A stretch of 64,000 nt of DNA from Blastopirellula sp. J2-11 (GTDB lineage: Bacteria; Planctomycetota; Planctomycetia; Pirellulales; Pirellulaceae), in the NCBI RefSeq assembly GCF_024584705.1, contig NZ_CP097384.1, positions 930,001-994,000 on the forward strand, written 5' to 3'. A model generated the notes under the pieces. The model saw only the letters and a program-made list of their open reading frames with translations. It was not told the origin of the DNA and searched no databases. Position numbers and translations under genes: made by a program. Shown here piece after piece: positions 8,628 to 17,177 of the stretch (its first letter is position 1; each line of letters begins with the position of its first letter).

Positions 8628-9584
8628 ATGTTACTCCGAAAATCATCCGCTGGTTTTACACTCGTCGAATTGTTGGTTGTCATCGCCATTATCGGCGTCT
8701 TAATTGCGCTTCTTCTACCGGCAGTTCAACAAGCACGAGAAGCGGCTCGTCGTACGCAATGCATCAGCAACATTAAGAACGTTGCGTTGGCGATTCATAA
8801 CTATCACGACACTTACCGCAACTTGCCGTACCTTGGTTTTGCAACGAATGACACGCATGCCGATGGGGATACGGTTTCGTGGTACGGTCGCGTGCTGCCG
8901 TTTCTCGAACAGAACGCACTGTACGAAACGATGAATTTCAACGGTCGCACCAACGACGGAAACAACAAGCTGTATCGCAGCACTTCGTTGTCCGTGATGT
9001 CTTGCCCGTCTGAAAACATGACGGTTGGCGAACGGAACGGGGATGGCACCATCGGCAACTATTCGCATCAACGATCGAGCTACGCCGTGTGTGTCGGAAA
9101 CACCAACTACGCACAAGACAACGCTAACAATTGGGACGGACTTTGGACGTATAACAACGGCGGCGCCGCGTTTCGGATGAACCGCATCTACAATCTTTCT
9201 GCGGTGACCGACGGAACTAGCAACACGGTCATGCTGGGCGAAGTGCCGACCAATCAGAACGAATCAGGTTGGCAAGGGGGTTACGGCGCCGTCATCTTCT
9301 CTAACAACGGCGGTTTTACTGGATATCTGACCCCCAACACACGATCCTCGGTCGACGGCGGACGACAGTGTTGGAATCCGAACGACTTCCCGGCGCACAA
9401 GATTCCGTGCCACAAATCGGGAGGCGGATGGCAAAGTGCGACTTACGCAGCGTTCAGCATGCATCCAGGCGGCGTTAGCGTCGGCAACTTTGATGGCTCG
9501 GTTTCGTTTGTCCCCGAAACGATTGACATCTGGTCGTGGCGCGGCCTGACTTCGACCCAAGGGGGTGAAGTCCTCGCCAATTAA
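8628..9584 (+). CDS. DUF1559 protein with type IV pilin-like N-terminus (module copy 1)
   Basis: This 318-residue protein begins with a short leader (MLLRKSSAG) and the prepilin cleavage motif G-FTLVE, followed by a long hydrophobic helix ([20 protein letters not shown]) and [10 protein letters not shown]. That is the standard planctomycete DUF1559/H-X9-DG family start. The C-terminal part has the family signature FSMHPGGVSVGNFDGSV, with H and DG spaced as in the family's name motif. A prepilin peptidase would cut after the glycine and leave a membrane-anchored, pseudopilin-like protein. Function is unknown; these proteins occur in dozens of copies per planctomycete genome. The next gene encodes a small lipoprotein 83 bp downstream, and the pair is repeated in tandem. 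Confidence 0.92.
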   Translation: MLLRKSSAGFTLVELLVVIAIIGVLIALLLPAVQQAREAARRTQCISNIKNVALAIHNYHDTYRNLPYLGFATNDTHADGDTVSWYGRVLPFLEQNALYETMNFNGRTNDGNNKLYRSTSLSVMSCPSENMTVGERNGDGTIGNYSHQRSSYAVCVGNTNYAQDNANNWDGLWTYNNGGAAFRMNRIYNLSAVTDGTSNTVMLGEVPTNQNESGWQGGYGAVIFSNNGGFTGYLTPNTRSSVDGGRQCWNPNDFPAHKIPCHKSGGGWQSATYAAFSMHPGGVSVGNFDGSVSFVPETIDIWSWRGLTSTQGGEVLAN

Positions 9585-9667
9585 CGGTGGTGCAGGAGGC
9601 CAAGCGGTGAGTCATGCGAGATGTCGCCGCTGATATCTATTCATTTTATCTGGCGGAGCAAGTTGCC

Positions 9668-10123
9668 ATGTTGACTTCAAAATTTGAAAGCGTCTGCGGT
9701 GCGATCGGCCTTGTCGCCGTTTTGGTCGCGCTCGTCGGATGCGGTAAAAGTGACGGCATGATTTCGGTCACCGGATTGGTCACCTACAACGGCGATCCGG
9801 TTCAGGATGGATCGATCTCGTTTACCCCGGTCGACGGGCGTGGTTCGTCGGGCGGCGGCATGATCGAAAATGGCCAGATCATTCGGGGCAAGTCCTCGCC
9901 TGGCAAAATCGCCGTGCAGATCTACGCCAACAAGATTGTCGAAAAGAAAAATCCCACGGCGGAAGAGATCGAACGTGGAATTACTTCGGATCGCGTTCAG
10001 TACCTGCCGGGGCCTTACAACCAGCAGTCGAAATTGCGGATTACGATTTCTGATTCGGAGCGCCACTTTGATTTCGATCTGAACAACAAGGGGGAGATCC
10101 CTGTTGGAATGACCGGAGAATAG
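9668..10123 (+). CDS. Small lipoprotein paired with DUF1559 (module copy 1)
   Basis: This 151-residue protein has a lipoprotein signal peptide ending in the lipobox ALVGC (cysteine near residue 25). The mature part begins GKSDGMISVTGLVTYNGDPV, the start of a transthyretin-like/carboxypeptidase regulatory-like beta domain typical of small planctomycete lipoproteins. It ends HFDFDLNNKGEIPVGMTGE. The ATG at 9668 is chosen because it gives a clean signal peptide and GGCGGAG lies about 9 nt upstream. It is co-directional with the DUF1559 gene and probably co-transcribed. The paralogue at 11493 shares the core V-TYNG/FNGEPV, the PGK segment and the terminal GEIPVGMTG, so the pair arose by duplication. 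Function is unknown. Confidence 0.85.
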   Translation: MLTSKFESVCGAIGLVAVLVALVGCGKSDGMISVTGLVTYNGDPVQDGSISFTPVDGRGSSGGGMIENGQIIRGKSSPGKIAVQIYANKIVEKKNPTAEEIERGITSDRVQYLPGPYNQQSKLRITISDSERHFDFDLNNKGEIPVGMTGE

Positions 10124-10154
10124 CGCAACCACAAGTCAGGAACGGCGCATTAAC

Positions 10155-10183
10155 AAAGGTCGTACCCGCTGGGGACGGCCTTT
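10155..10183 (+). terminator. Hairpin after module copy 1
   Basis: AAAGGTCGT (10155-10163) pairs with ACGGCCTTT (10175-10183) with one G-U pair. An interrupted T-rich stretch follows. It lies 31 bp past the lipoprotein stop and separates the two modules. Confidence 0.55.
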
Positions 10184-10470
10184 GGCGCTTTCTTGGCCGT
10201 GAATTTTCTAAAATCTTCCCAACGCGACCGACGTTAGGTCAAATTTGCGTCCCCAGTTCGTAGATGCACGCTTCGATGCGTGCGCCAGGGTGGGGGAATA
10301 ACCGGCTGATTTCAGGGCATAAGCTCAATCCATCCGTCACTCTTCTCCTTATTGCGTGAGTATTTGCGGAAAGATACTCAGGAAGTGCGAAAGAGATCTC
10401 ATTGTGGAGCGGTGCTGCAATATCTAATATTCGGTTTTCCGCATCTTTTTCTCTTCGTAGGTGTCTTCCC

Positions 10471-11427
10471 ATGCTGCGTCTCCAATTCCGCAAAGCCTTC
10501 ACCCTGGTGGAGCTGTTGGTCGTTATCGCGATCATCGGCGTTTTAATTGCGTTGTTGCTTCCAGCAGTTCAACAAGCGCGCGAAGCGGCGCGGCGGACGC
10601 AATGCGTCAGTAATCAAAAGAACATCGCTTTGGCGCTGCATAACTATCACGACACTTATCAAAAGTTGCCCTACTTTGGATTTGGTCCGAAGCTCTTTCC
10701 CGGTGAACCAGGCGACAAGCTCGACACCATCTCGTGGGTGGGACGCGTACTGCCGTTTGTGGAGCAGCAGGCTTTGTACGACACGCTGAATTGGGCGGTT
10801 CGTGTTAATGATGGCAATAATCTGGCCTATCGCACCACTTCGCTTTCGGTCATGTCGTGTCCTTCCGAAGAAATGACGTTGGGTCAAGCGGATAGCAATC
10901 CGCGTTGGTGTCATCAACGCGCCAGCTACGCCGTCTGCGTCGGCAACACCAACTATCGGCAAGATGACGCGAACAATTGGGACGGCACTTGGACCTATTC
11001 CAACGGCGGATCAGCATTTCGCGTTGATGAGATTTATGGCTTAGCGGCCGTGACCGATGGAACCAGCAGTAGCGTGATGGTTTCGGAGGTTCCGATCAAT
11101 CAAAATTCGGCCGGCTATCACGGGACCTATGGCGTAACGATCTTTACCTCGGGCGCAGGATTTACGGGATATCTCTCTCCCAATACGACAGCGGTCGTAG
11201 ATGGCGGTCGCTATTGCTGGCAGACCAACGATTTCAAGAAGAAGATTCCGTGCAAATACGTGATCGATCGTTGGTACGCCGCGACTTTTGCAGCGATGAG
11301 CATGCATCCTGGTGGCGTTAATGCGACCAATTTTGATGGCTCCGTTCATTTTGTCGCGCAAAACATCGACATCGACACATGGCGCGGGATGACTTCGACA
11401 CAAGGGGCTGAAGTCATTGCTCCCTAA
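10471..11427 (+). CDS. DUF1559 protein with type IV pilin-like N-terminus (module copy 2)
   Basis: This 318-residue paralogue of the protein at 8628 has the same length and is similar along its whole course. The leader MLRLQFRKA is followed by [20 protein letters not shown], then [20 protein letters not shown]. Shared central landmarks are [19 protein letters not shown] and GFTGYL, with [17 protein letters not shown] near the C-terminus. The ATG at 10471 has AGGTG 7 nt upstream and gives the canonical short prepilin leader; upstream in-frame sequence does not. The lipoprotein partner follows at 11493. Full-length similarity and identical order show a tandem duplication of a two-gene module, diverged enough that both copies are probably maintained by selection. 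Confidence 0.92.
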   Translation: MLRLQFRKAFTLVELLVVIAIIGVLIALLLPAVQQAREAARRTQCVSNQKNIALALHNYHDTYQKLPYFGFGPKLFPGEPGDKLDTISWVGRVLPFVEQQALYDTLNWAVRVNDGNNLAYRTTSLSVMSCPSEEMTLGQADSNPRWCHQRASYAVCVGNTNYRQDDANNWDGTWTYSNGGSAFRVDEIYGLAAVTDGTSSSVMVSEVPINQNSAGYHGTYGVTIFTSGAGFTGYLSPNTTAVVDGGRYCWQTNDFKKKIPCKYVIDRWYAATFAAMSMHPGGVNATNFDGSVHFVAQNIDIDTWRGMTSTQGAEVIAP

Positions 11428-11492
11428 AGCTGCGATGGATCGAATGGGAATGTGTCAGCGATTCAAATAAATCTTAGTTTTGCAGGTTGAAA

Positions 11493-11945
11493 ATGAATGC
11501 GAAGATGTTGTCGCGTTGGAGCTCTTGGGGATCGTTCACGCTTCTGCTGATCGGTCTATTGGGCTGTGGTCGCACGGATGGCCTGATTTCTGTGACCGGC
11601 GTCGTCACGTTTAACGGAGAACCGGTCGAAGAAGGAGCGATATCGCTGATGCCGATTGATGGTAAAGGAGTCACCGCAGGCGGCGTGATCTCCTCAGGGC
11701 GTTTCCACATTGCAGCGTCGCCGGGCAAAGCCTCGGTTTTGATCTATGGCAATAAAAAAGAGCTCAAACCAAATCCGACGCCGCAAGAAATCGAATGGGG
11801 AATGACGCATAGCAGCAAGCAATTTCTTCCGGCCGAATATAACGATCAGTCGAAGCTGCGAATTGACATCTCCGAGACGCAACGCCACTTTGACTTTAGT
11901 CTGAACGACAAGGGAGAGATCCCTGTCGGAATGACGGGAAACTAG
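11493..11945 (+). CDS. Small lipoprotein paired with DUF1559 (module copy 2)
   Basis: This is a 150-residue paralogue of the lipoprotein at 9668. The signal peptide ends in the lipobox LLGC near residue 24, followed by GRTDGLISVTGVVTFNGEPV. The C-terminus HFDFSLNDKGEIPVGMTGN nearly repeats the first copy's. The ATG at 11493 has AGG 6 nt upstream; a TTG two codons earlier is the only nearby alternative. It is probably exported and anchored in the outer membrane or in the inner membrane facing the periplasm. The gene ends just before the 61-bp perfect hairpin at 11953-12013. Confidence 0.85.
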   Translation: MNAKMLSRWSSWGSFTLLLIGLLGCGRTDGLISVTGVVTFNGEPVEEGAISLMPIDGKGVTAGGVISSGRFHIAASPGKASVLIYGNKKELKPNPTPQEIEWGMTHSSKQFLPAEYNDQSKLRIDISETQRHFDFSLNDKGEIPVGMTGN

Positions 11946-11952
11946 GGCGAAC

Positions 11953-12013
11953 GCGAAAAAGAGGGTCAGACCCCAATTTCGCCGCGAAATTGGGGTCTGA
12001 CCCTCTTTTTCGC
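11953..12013. repeat. Perfect 29-bp inverted repeat with 3-nt loop (REP-like / bidirectional terminator)
   Basis: Every base of 11953-11981 pairs with 11985-12013 around a 3-nt loop. The arms contain AGGGTCAGACCCC, itself near-palindromic, and A5/T5 tracts at the bases, so either strand gives a stem followed by T residues. It sits between two converging genes (stops at 11945 and 12022). A bidirectional terminator role is the simplest reading. The GGGTCAGACCCC core also resembles dispersed REP-like motifs that I recall from many bacterial genomes, so it may be a mobilised palindrome. Confidence 0.8.
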
Positions 12014-12021
12014 TTCTCTCC

Positions 12022-12456
12022 TCACTCGTGCGTTTCTTCCGTCGCCGAGTCTTGGGCCGGATTCTGAGTCGCCGCAGAACGCTTGCCGAATTGTTGCTCC
12101 AGAGCTCGTCGCCGCGCGATCTGCTGATCTCTTTCGACCAGGATCAGGTTGCGCGTCGCCATCATGTCGACCAGCGCTAGCACGACCATCCACAAGATCA
12201 ACAGCATCACGCAGCCCCAGAAGAGGATGAAGAAGATCGAGCGGGGAATGAAATGACCGATCATGATCGCCGCCGCCAGAGCGGCCAGAATATAGCAGAC
12301 CGCCATACGGCGCTGAAACTGTAAGCGGAGATAGTTGCGGCGATAGGCGGGTATCGAAGCGTCAGCCGAAGCGCGACGCCAGGTCGCATGGTGCGTCGCA
12401 TGCATCAAGATGGCGACGCACAAAATCAACGCCGAGAGGATGGCTGAGGCGAGCAT
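12022..12456 (-). CDS. Small integral membrane protein, function unknown
   Basis: This 144-residue protein has about three membrane helices: residues 1-20 (MLASAILSALILCVAILMHA), about 51-70 (MAVCYILAALAAAIMIGHF) and about 73-97 (SIFFILFWGCVMLLILWMVV). They are followed by a charged C-terminal tail with ERDQQIARRRALEQQ, likely a short coiled coil in the cytoplasm. I do not recognise a family. It is 45 bp downstream of the M28 peptidase gene on the same strand and is probably in one operon with it. Confidence 0.65.
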   Translation of the reverse strand: MLASAILSALILCVAILMHATHHATWRRASADASIPAYRRNYLRLQFQRRMAVCYILAALAAAIMIGHFIPRSIFFILFWGCVMLLILWMVVLALVDMMATRNLILVERDQQIARRRALEQQFGKRSAATQNPAQDSATEETHE

Positions 12457-12501
12457 GGAAGACCAGTATTCTTGAAAAAGGGGAGATGCGCGGCGGAGTC
12501 C

Positions 12502-13536
12502 TTACCGCGACGGCTCCAGTTCGTTGAGCCAGGTCAATATCGTCTTGCCAACCTTGGCGAGCGACAAAGCCGAGCAGTTCGCCGGCACGTCCTTTTCGGT
12601 GTGCCAATACTTAGGACCGTAGCCTGGATTGGGATAGTCAAAATCAATGATGTCGCAAGTCGGGATCTTGGCGATATCGTTCAACACCAGGTGATCGTCA
12701 CGAACTTCGTGTCGCGGCCGCGCGATGAATTCGCGGATCCCCAGTTTTCGCGCGGTGCGCCAAATCTCTTGCACCAGCGGGCGAACGTCGGGATATCGCA
12801 GACTGTTCTTCTCTTCAAAGATCTGCAAGTCTTTGTCGCCGACCATGTCGAGCAGCACCCCATATCGATAGCGATGGGCCGGAGGATTTTGGGCGTAGTC
12901 GCGGGCGAAATACTCCGAACCCAAAAAGTAGGGATCGCGGCGATTATCGAAGACCAGTTCTTCGCCATCAAAAAAGACGATGTCGACTCCGACGTGCGAC
13001 TGGAGATCTGGCAGGTGACGCGCCAGTTCGCACAGGACGGCGACTCCGCTCGCTCCATCATTGGCGCCGACAAACGTACCTTGCGGGTTGATGGGATCTT
13101 GATCAGGAAAGGGGCGCGTATCGTAATGCGCGCAGAGCAAAATGCGCTCGGGCCGATCCGGATGAAACTGGGCGATCAGGTTGGCCATCGGAACGCGGGA
13201 GCCATCTTCCGGATGGCGGACGTCAAACTCTTGAAGCGACACTTTGCCGCCGGCCTCTTCCAGAATTTTGGTGAGATATTGTTGCTGGCGAGCCATGCCG
13301 GGCGAACCGCTGACGCGCGGGCCGATCGCACACATTCCTTCGAGATACTCCATTGCTTTGGAGCCATCGAACGGTGCGTAGTCTTCCAACTTTTCGACAG
13401 CTACGGCCAGCGCGGCAGGTCGCTGCGTGTTTTGGTATTGAGAGACGCCCATGTAACCTACGACCATGACCGCTATGGTGATCATCGCCGCGAGAAAAAG
13501 GGTCGACCCGTCAATTTTGCGCATTATCTTTTCCAT
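12502..13536 (-). CDS. M28-family metallopeptidase, glutaminyl-peptide cyclotransferase-like
   Basis: This 344-residue protein has an N-terminal membrane anchor (about residues 12-30) and a single M28 alpha/beta domain outside the membrane. The zinc and active-site landmarks are in order: CAHYDTRPFPDQDP (His/Asp), GANDGASG (bridging Asp), DGEEL (catalytic Glu and ligand), a later Asp in LLDMVGD, and YWHTEKD (last His). The segment spacing and the PRVSGSPGM start resemble glutaminyl cyclases (pyroglutamate-forming) as much as aminopeptidases, and the two cannot be separated by sequence alone. The protein probably modifies or trims exported peptides. It shares a strand with the small membrane protein downstream and the glycosyltransferase upstream. 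Confidence 0.87.
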   Translation of the reverse strand: MEKIMRKIDGSTLFLAAMITIAVMVVGYMGVSQYQNTQRPAALAVAVEKLEDYAPFDGSKAMEYLEGMCAIGPRVSGSPGMARQQQYLTKILEEAGGKVSLQEFDVRHPEDGSRVPMANLIAQFHPDRPERILLCAHYDTRPFPDQDPINPQGTFVGANDGASGVAVLCELARHLPDLQSHVGVDIVFFDGEELVFDNRRDPYFLGSEYFARDYAQNPPAHRYRYGVLLDMVGDKDLQIFEEKNSLRYPDVRPLVQEIWRTARKLGIREFIARPRHEVRDDHLVLNDIAKIPTCDIIDFDYPNPGYGPKYWHTEKDVPANCSALSLAKVGKTILTWLNELEPSR

Positions 13537-13583
13537 CGCATTCCGCTCAGCGAGAAGTAGGATCGATTATACGGCGCCAATCG

Positions 13584-14621
13584 CTAGGCGGCTTCCCGGC
13601 TTTGCGGCTGAAAGAGAGAATCGATCGCGTCGAGCACCATCGAGGTCGATATCGCACGCATCGCTTCGTTTCCGGCTCGAGCGCGCTGACGGGAGGTCAG
13701 CGGCTGATAATAGGCTTGCACAACCTGCTGATGCGGCCCTAGAGGACGACAAAGCTCGGTCGGCGTGACGCCAAACAGCGCGATGCAGGGGGTCTCGACC
13801 GCCGCCGCCAAGTGGAGCGGGCCGGTGTCGCAACCGACAAACAGATTGGCCCCCCGGTACAGTTCTTTCAATTGCGGCAGCGAGAGCTTGGGCGCCGCAA
13901 TCGCTGCGCCGCGCGACATTTGGGCGATTTCTTCGGCCCAGTCCGCTTCTTGTTCGTTGCCCCAAGTCACTACCGACGGCAATTGATACTGCGATAGGAG
14001 GTGTTGGGCTACTTCGGCGAAACGTTGCGGCATCCAGGTCTTGCTGAACCAACCGGCGCCGGGGTTGAGCACGGCGAAATTGCGTGTGCGGTCAAGTTCG
14101 CGGCGGACTGCGGCGACGTCGGCGCGCGCCTGTTCGTCGATCGGCAGACGATACTCAATCGCCGGCGAGTAGACGTCGACCGCCGTGGCGAGTTCTAGAT
14201 AGCGATGCACTACATGCGTCTGTCGCGGCGTGACCAGTTCGGTCGCCAGGTTGGGCGCTAGTTCTCGCGCTTGACCGCGTGCGAAAGTGATGCGTCTCTT
14301 GGCGCCGCTCAGCCAAGCGGCTGCGGCGCTTTTCGTGAGTCCTTGTACGTCGAAGGTGAGATCGAATTTCGCGTCTTGCAGCTGACGGCGGAGCGAGACG
14401 ATTTCGCTCGGACGCTTCAGCCAACCTTTTCTCACCGTCAACAATTGGTCGAGACAGGGGTGACCCGCTAGAATTTGAGCGGCGACCGGTTCGGCCAACC
14501 AGGTGATCTGAGCGCGGGGGTACTTTTCTCGCAAAGCGCACAGCAGCGGGAGCGTTAGAATCGCGTCTCCCAACGCACTGAGCCGTACGATCAGTATCCG
14601 CGGCGAATCGGTGGATGACAT
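13584..14621 (-). CDS. Glycosyltransferase family 9 (heptosyltransferase-like)
   Basis: This 345-residue protein belongs to the ADP-heptose:LPS heptosyltransferase family. The N-terminus ILIVRLSALGDAILTLPLL is diagnostic, followed by FDVQGLTKSAAAAWLSGAKRR in the first Rossmann domain. The second domain has LNPGAGWFSKTWM and the sugar-nucleotide site VGCDTGPLHLAAA and CIALFGVT. The ATG at 14621 has AAGGAG about 8 nt upstream on its own strand, which settles the start against a longer open frame. It probably adds a heptose or related sugar to lipid A core in the cytoplasm. Together with WaaA (26585) it argues for an LPS-type outer membrane. Confidence 0.92.
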   Translation of the reverse strand: MSSTDSPRILIVRLSALGDAILTLPLLCALREKYPRAQITWLAEPVAAQILAGHPCLDQLLTVRKGWLKRPSEIVSLRRQLQDAKFDLTFDVQGLTKSAAAAWLSGAKRRITFARGQARELAPNLATELVTPRQTHVVHRYLELATAVDVYSPAIEYRLPIDEQARADVAAVRRELDRTRNFAVLNPGAGWFSKTWMPQRFAEVAQHLLSQYQLPSVVTWGNEQEADWAEEIAQMSRGAAIAAPKLSLPQLKELYRGANLFVGCDTGPLHLAAAVETPCIALFGVTPTELCRPLGPHQQVVQAYYQPLTSRQRARAGNEAMRAISTSMVLDAIDSLFQPQSREAA

Positions 14622-14778
14622 GGCCGCTCTCCTTCCCTGAAAGTCGAACGCGCCGCCCGCTTGATGCTTCCCGTGCAGCGAGACCCGTCCGATTGAGTTC
14701 CCGCATCTTAAATCGGAGCCCCCTTGCGAGGCAAGGTGAACCGCAGCTTTGCTCCTTTCCATCCCCAGGTGTTATCGC

Positions 14779-15525
14779 ATGTCTTCGCTCGGTGATTTCT
14801 CGCTTCAAGCCGCCGCCTACGGCACGTCGCGCCCCAGTTACCCGGCCGAATTTATTTCGCTGCTAGCGGAAAAAGCAGGCGTTGCCGCCGGCGATCCCGT
14901 GGTGGATTTGGGCGCAGGAACCGGAATCTCGGCTCACATCCTGGCCAACGCCGGTTTTCACGTCACCGCGGTCGAACCGAACGCAGCGATGCGCAAGCAA
15001 GCCAACATCGCCGGCGTCACCTGGATCGACGGCACGTTCGCCGCAACCGGCTTGCCCGATCAGTCGCAGACCTGGGCCGTCGCAGCGCAAGCATTTCATT
15101 GGGCCCAGCCGCAAGCCGCACTGCCAGAGATTCGCCGAATTCTCCAACCGAAGCGAAAATTTACCGTGCTCTGGAACAACCGTATCGCCGCGACTGGAAC
15201 CACGGTCGGTTGGACCGAACAAGCAATCCGCCGTCATGTGCCGGAGTTTAACGAGGCCTACCGCAACCGCGACTGGGACCAAACCTTGGAGTCGACCGGC
15301 GATTTTCGCTTTGTCGGTCGCCACGAGACCAAGCATGCGGTGCTGATGTCGCCAGAGCGATACCTGCAACTGTGGCGCAGTCACAACCGCTTGAGTCACA
15401 TCGCCGGCCCCGAGCGATTAGAAGCGTTGTTAGCGGACGTGGCCGAGTATCTAAAACGAGAAGAAGTGCCGCAGATCGAAGTCGTCTATAAATGCGAAGC
15501 CTGGACCGCGGAACGCGTGGAGTAA
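14779..15525 (+). CDS. Class I SAM-dependent methyltransferase
   Basis: This is a 248-residue Rossmann-fold methyltransferase. Motif I is VVDLGAGTGISAHILANAG and the acidic residue ending strand 2 is E in VTAVEPNAAM. WAVAAQAFHWAQPQAAL matches the small UbiE/Methyltransf_11 group seen in fungal TAM-like and biotin-type enzymes. The N-terminus (FSLQAAAYGTSRPSYPAEF) is typical of a subgroup annotated only as class I methyltransferase. The ATG at 14779 has AGGTG 7 nt upstream. It is divergent from the glycosyltransferase gene across about 157 bp. The substrate cannot be told. Confidence 0.87.
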   Translation: MSSLGDFSLQAAAYGTSRPSYPAEFISLLAEKAGVAAGDPVVDLGAGTGISAHILANAGFHVTAVEPNAAMRKQANIAGVTWIDGTFAATGLPDQSQTWAVAAQAFHWAQPQAALPEIRRILQPKRKFTVLWNNRIAATGTTVGWTEQAIRRHVPEFNEAYRNRDWDQTLESTGDFRFVGRHETKHAVLMSPERYLQLWRSHNRLSHIAGPERLEALLADVAEYLKREEVPQIEVVYKCEAWTAERVE

Positions 15526-15679
15526 AGTGCGCGTCTTGCCGGCTTGTTTCCTTCACCATTAGGATGGACATCTTTCCCAGATTGTGTCACAACAAAACGG
15601 AACCCCTGTTGCCGGGGAGAACGCGATTTCTTCATGGCTGGCGCTGGCGCGGTCGCCGCCCAACACGGAATAAAGTGCT

Positions 15680-17167
15680 GTGAATACTCGCCCTCTCAAC
15701 ACAGAGGCTGGCATCGCGAACGTAGCGGTCCCGTCGGCGGAAACTAAGCCTGGAGCCGGACTGACGAAGCTGCAGTACGGCATGTTGGTCGTTTGCGTTA
15801 TCGCCCAAATGGTAACGATTCTTTTTACCTGGCCGCTTTGGCAGGTTCGTCAGACGCCGGTTCATTTGCCGCTGATCGATCTGCCGCAGATTCCATTTGG
15901 ATTTTGGTTGCTGGCGACGCTCGTCTTGATGTTGTTTCGCCCGCGGCTGGGATTGGGGATTCATGTCGCGTCCCTCTTGATCTCGTTTGTCTTCGATCAG
16001 TATCGGACGCAACCGCAGTTTATTGCGACGGCGGTGTTGATGGTCGCGACCGTGGACGAGCGCGGGATGCGACTGGTGCGCTGGTTTCTTGCTTCGCTCT
16101 GGACCTGGGCCGGGCTGCACAAATTGTTTTCGCCCGATTGGTTCAGTTTCAACTCGTGGGATATGACGTCGTCACTCGGGCTCGATCCAACCGAGTTTGG
16201 CGAAGTTTTCGGCTGGGGAGTAGGGCTGGGAGAGTTGAGCGTTGGCCTGATCGCGATTTTCCGTCCGCATTGGGCGGCGATCCCCTGCGCGCTGATGCAC
16301 GTTGGGATCGTCTTATTTCTGTCGCCGCTGGCGCATGACTGGAACTATAGCGTCTTCCCTTGGAATCTATGTACGGCCATCGTCGGCTGTTGGTTGCTGG
16401 CCAACGTTCCCAATCGGTTGCCGGAAGTTCGTTGGGAATGGGGCGCCGCTTGCTTGATGCTGATCTATCCGGCCGGGTTCTATGTTGGCTGGGTCGATCA
16501 TGGTGTCGCCAGCGTCCTCTATTCTGGTAATTTGCCCGACGCGTTGATCACCTCCGAGTCAGGCGTCGAGTTGGTGGAGGGGTGGGGAGAATTAAACGTT
16601 CCGTTTCCGAACGAGCGACGGTTGTTGCGGCAGTATTTCGCACTGTCGGCTCCGCCAGGCTCCAAGTTGCACATCGCCGATACGCGGTATGCGCTAGATG
16701 ATTTGTACTACGTGAAAAAGCCGGACGGTCAGATAGCGCTGATCACGCTCGACGAGTTTCATGCTGCTGAGCCAGGAGTCGTGGCTGGCGTCGGCCTGGA
16801 TGATCGGCACTCCGTTTTTCTGTTGGGAAACCAAGGGGTGGTGATGTTGAAGCGAACAGAACACTCGCCGATCTATGCAGTTCGAATGGAGCCTGACGTC
16901 TATCGCGCGGACCTCCTGCGCCTATTGGCCGGACTCCCCAATCTAGAACAGCTGGATCTCACCGGCTGTGCGATTACCGACGAAGACCTAAAGCAATTGC
17001 CGATCATGCCCAAACTGGAAGGGATCGGAGTCGCCGACACCAAGATTACGGACGCTGGCCTGAACGCTTTATTGCGTCAGCCGAAGCTTACCTATGTCGA
17101 AAGCGAAGGTTCGTTGATCACAGCCGCGGGGCTAGCGAAGTTTGAGCAGAGTCGAACTCTGGAGTGA
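15680..17167 (+). CDS. Polytopic membrane protein with C-terminal leucine-rich repeats
   Basis: This 495-residue protein starts at a GTG. Roughly eight membrane helices fill residues 34-275 (for example MLVVCVIAQMVTILFTWPLW and FGFWLLATLVLMLF). The WTWAGLHKLFSPDWF segment resembles the DoxX/MauE/HTTM-type bundles in planctomycetes. After an extracytoplasmic region, residues about 415-490 carry leucine-rich repeats of the planctomycete type (LEQLDLTGCAITDEDLKQL, then KITDAGLNALLRQPKL). I know no function for this combination. It ends 10 bp from the converging stop of the gene at 17178. No clear ribosome-binding site was found, so the start could differ by a few codons. Confidence 0.7.
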   Translation: MNTRPLNTEAGIANVAVPSAETKPGAGLTKLQYGMLVVCVIAQMVTILFTWPLWQVRQTPVHLPLIDLPQIPFGFWLLATLVLMLFRPRLGLGIHVASLLISFVFDQYRTQPQFIATAVLMVATVDERGMRLVRWFLASLWTWAGLHKLFSPDWFSFNSWDMTSSLGLDPTEFGEVFGWGVGLGELSVGLIAIFRPHWAAIPCALMHVGIVLFLSPLAHDWNYSVFPWNLCTAIVGCWLLANVPNRLPEVRWEWGAACLMLIYPAGFYVGWVDHGVASVLYSGNLPDALITSESGVELVEGWGELNVPFPNERRLLRQYFALSAPPGSKLHIADTRYALDDLYYVKKPDGQIALITLDEFHAAEPGVVAGVGLDDRHSVFLLGNQGVVMLKRTEHSPIYAVRMEPDVYRADLLRLLAGLPNLEQLDLTGCAITDEDLKQLPIMPKLEGIGVADTKITDAGLNALLRQPKLTYVESEGSLITAAGLAKFEQSRTLE

Positions 17168-17177
17168 TGGAATCACA

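Noticed and set aside
8628-11427. A type IV pilus or type II secretion locus
   Set aside because: Only the prepilin-like N-terminus is present. There is no ATPase, inner-membrane platform, secretin or prepilin peptidase near, and the C-terminal regions are the DUF1559 type.
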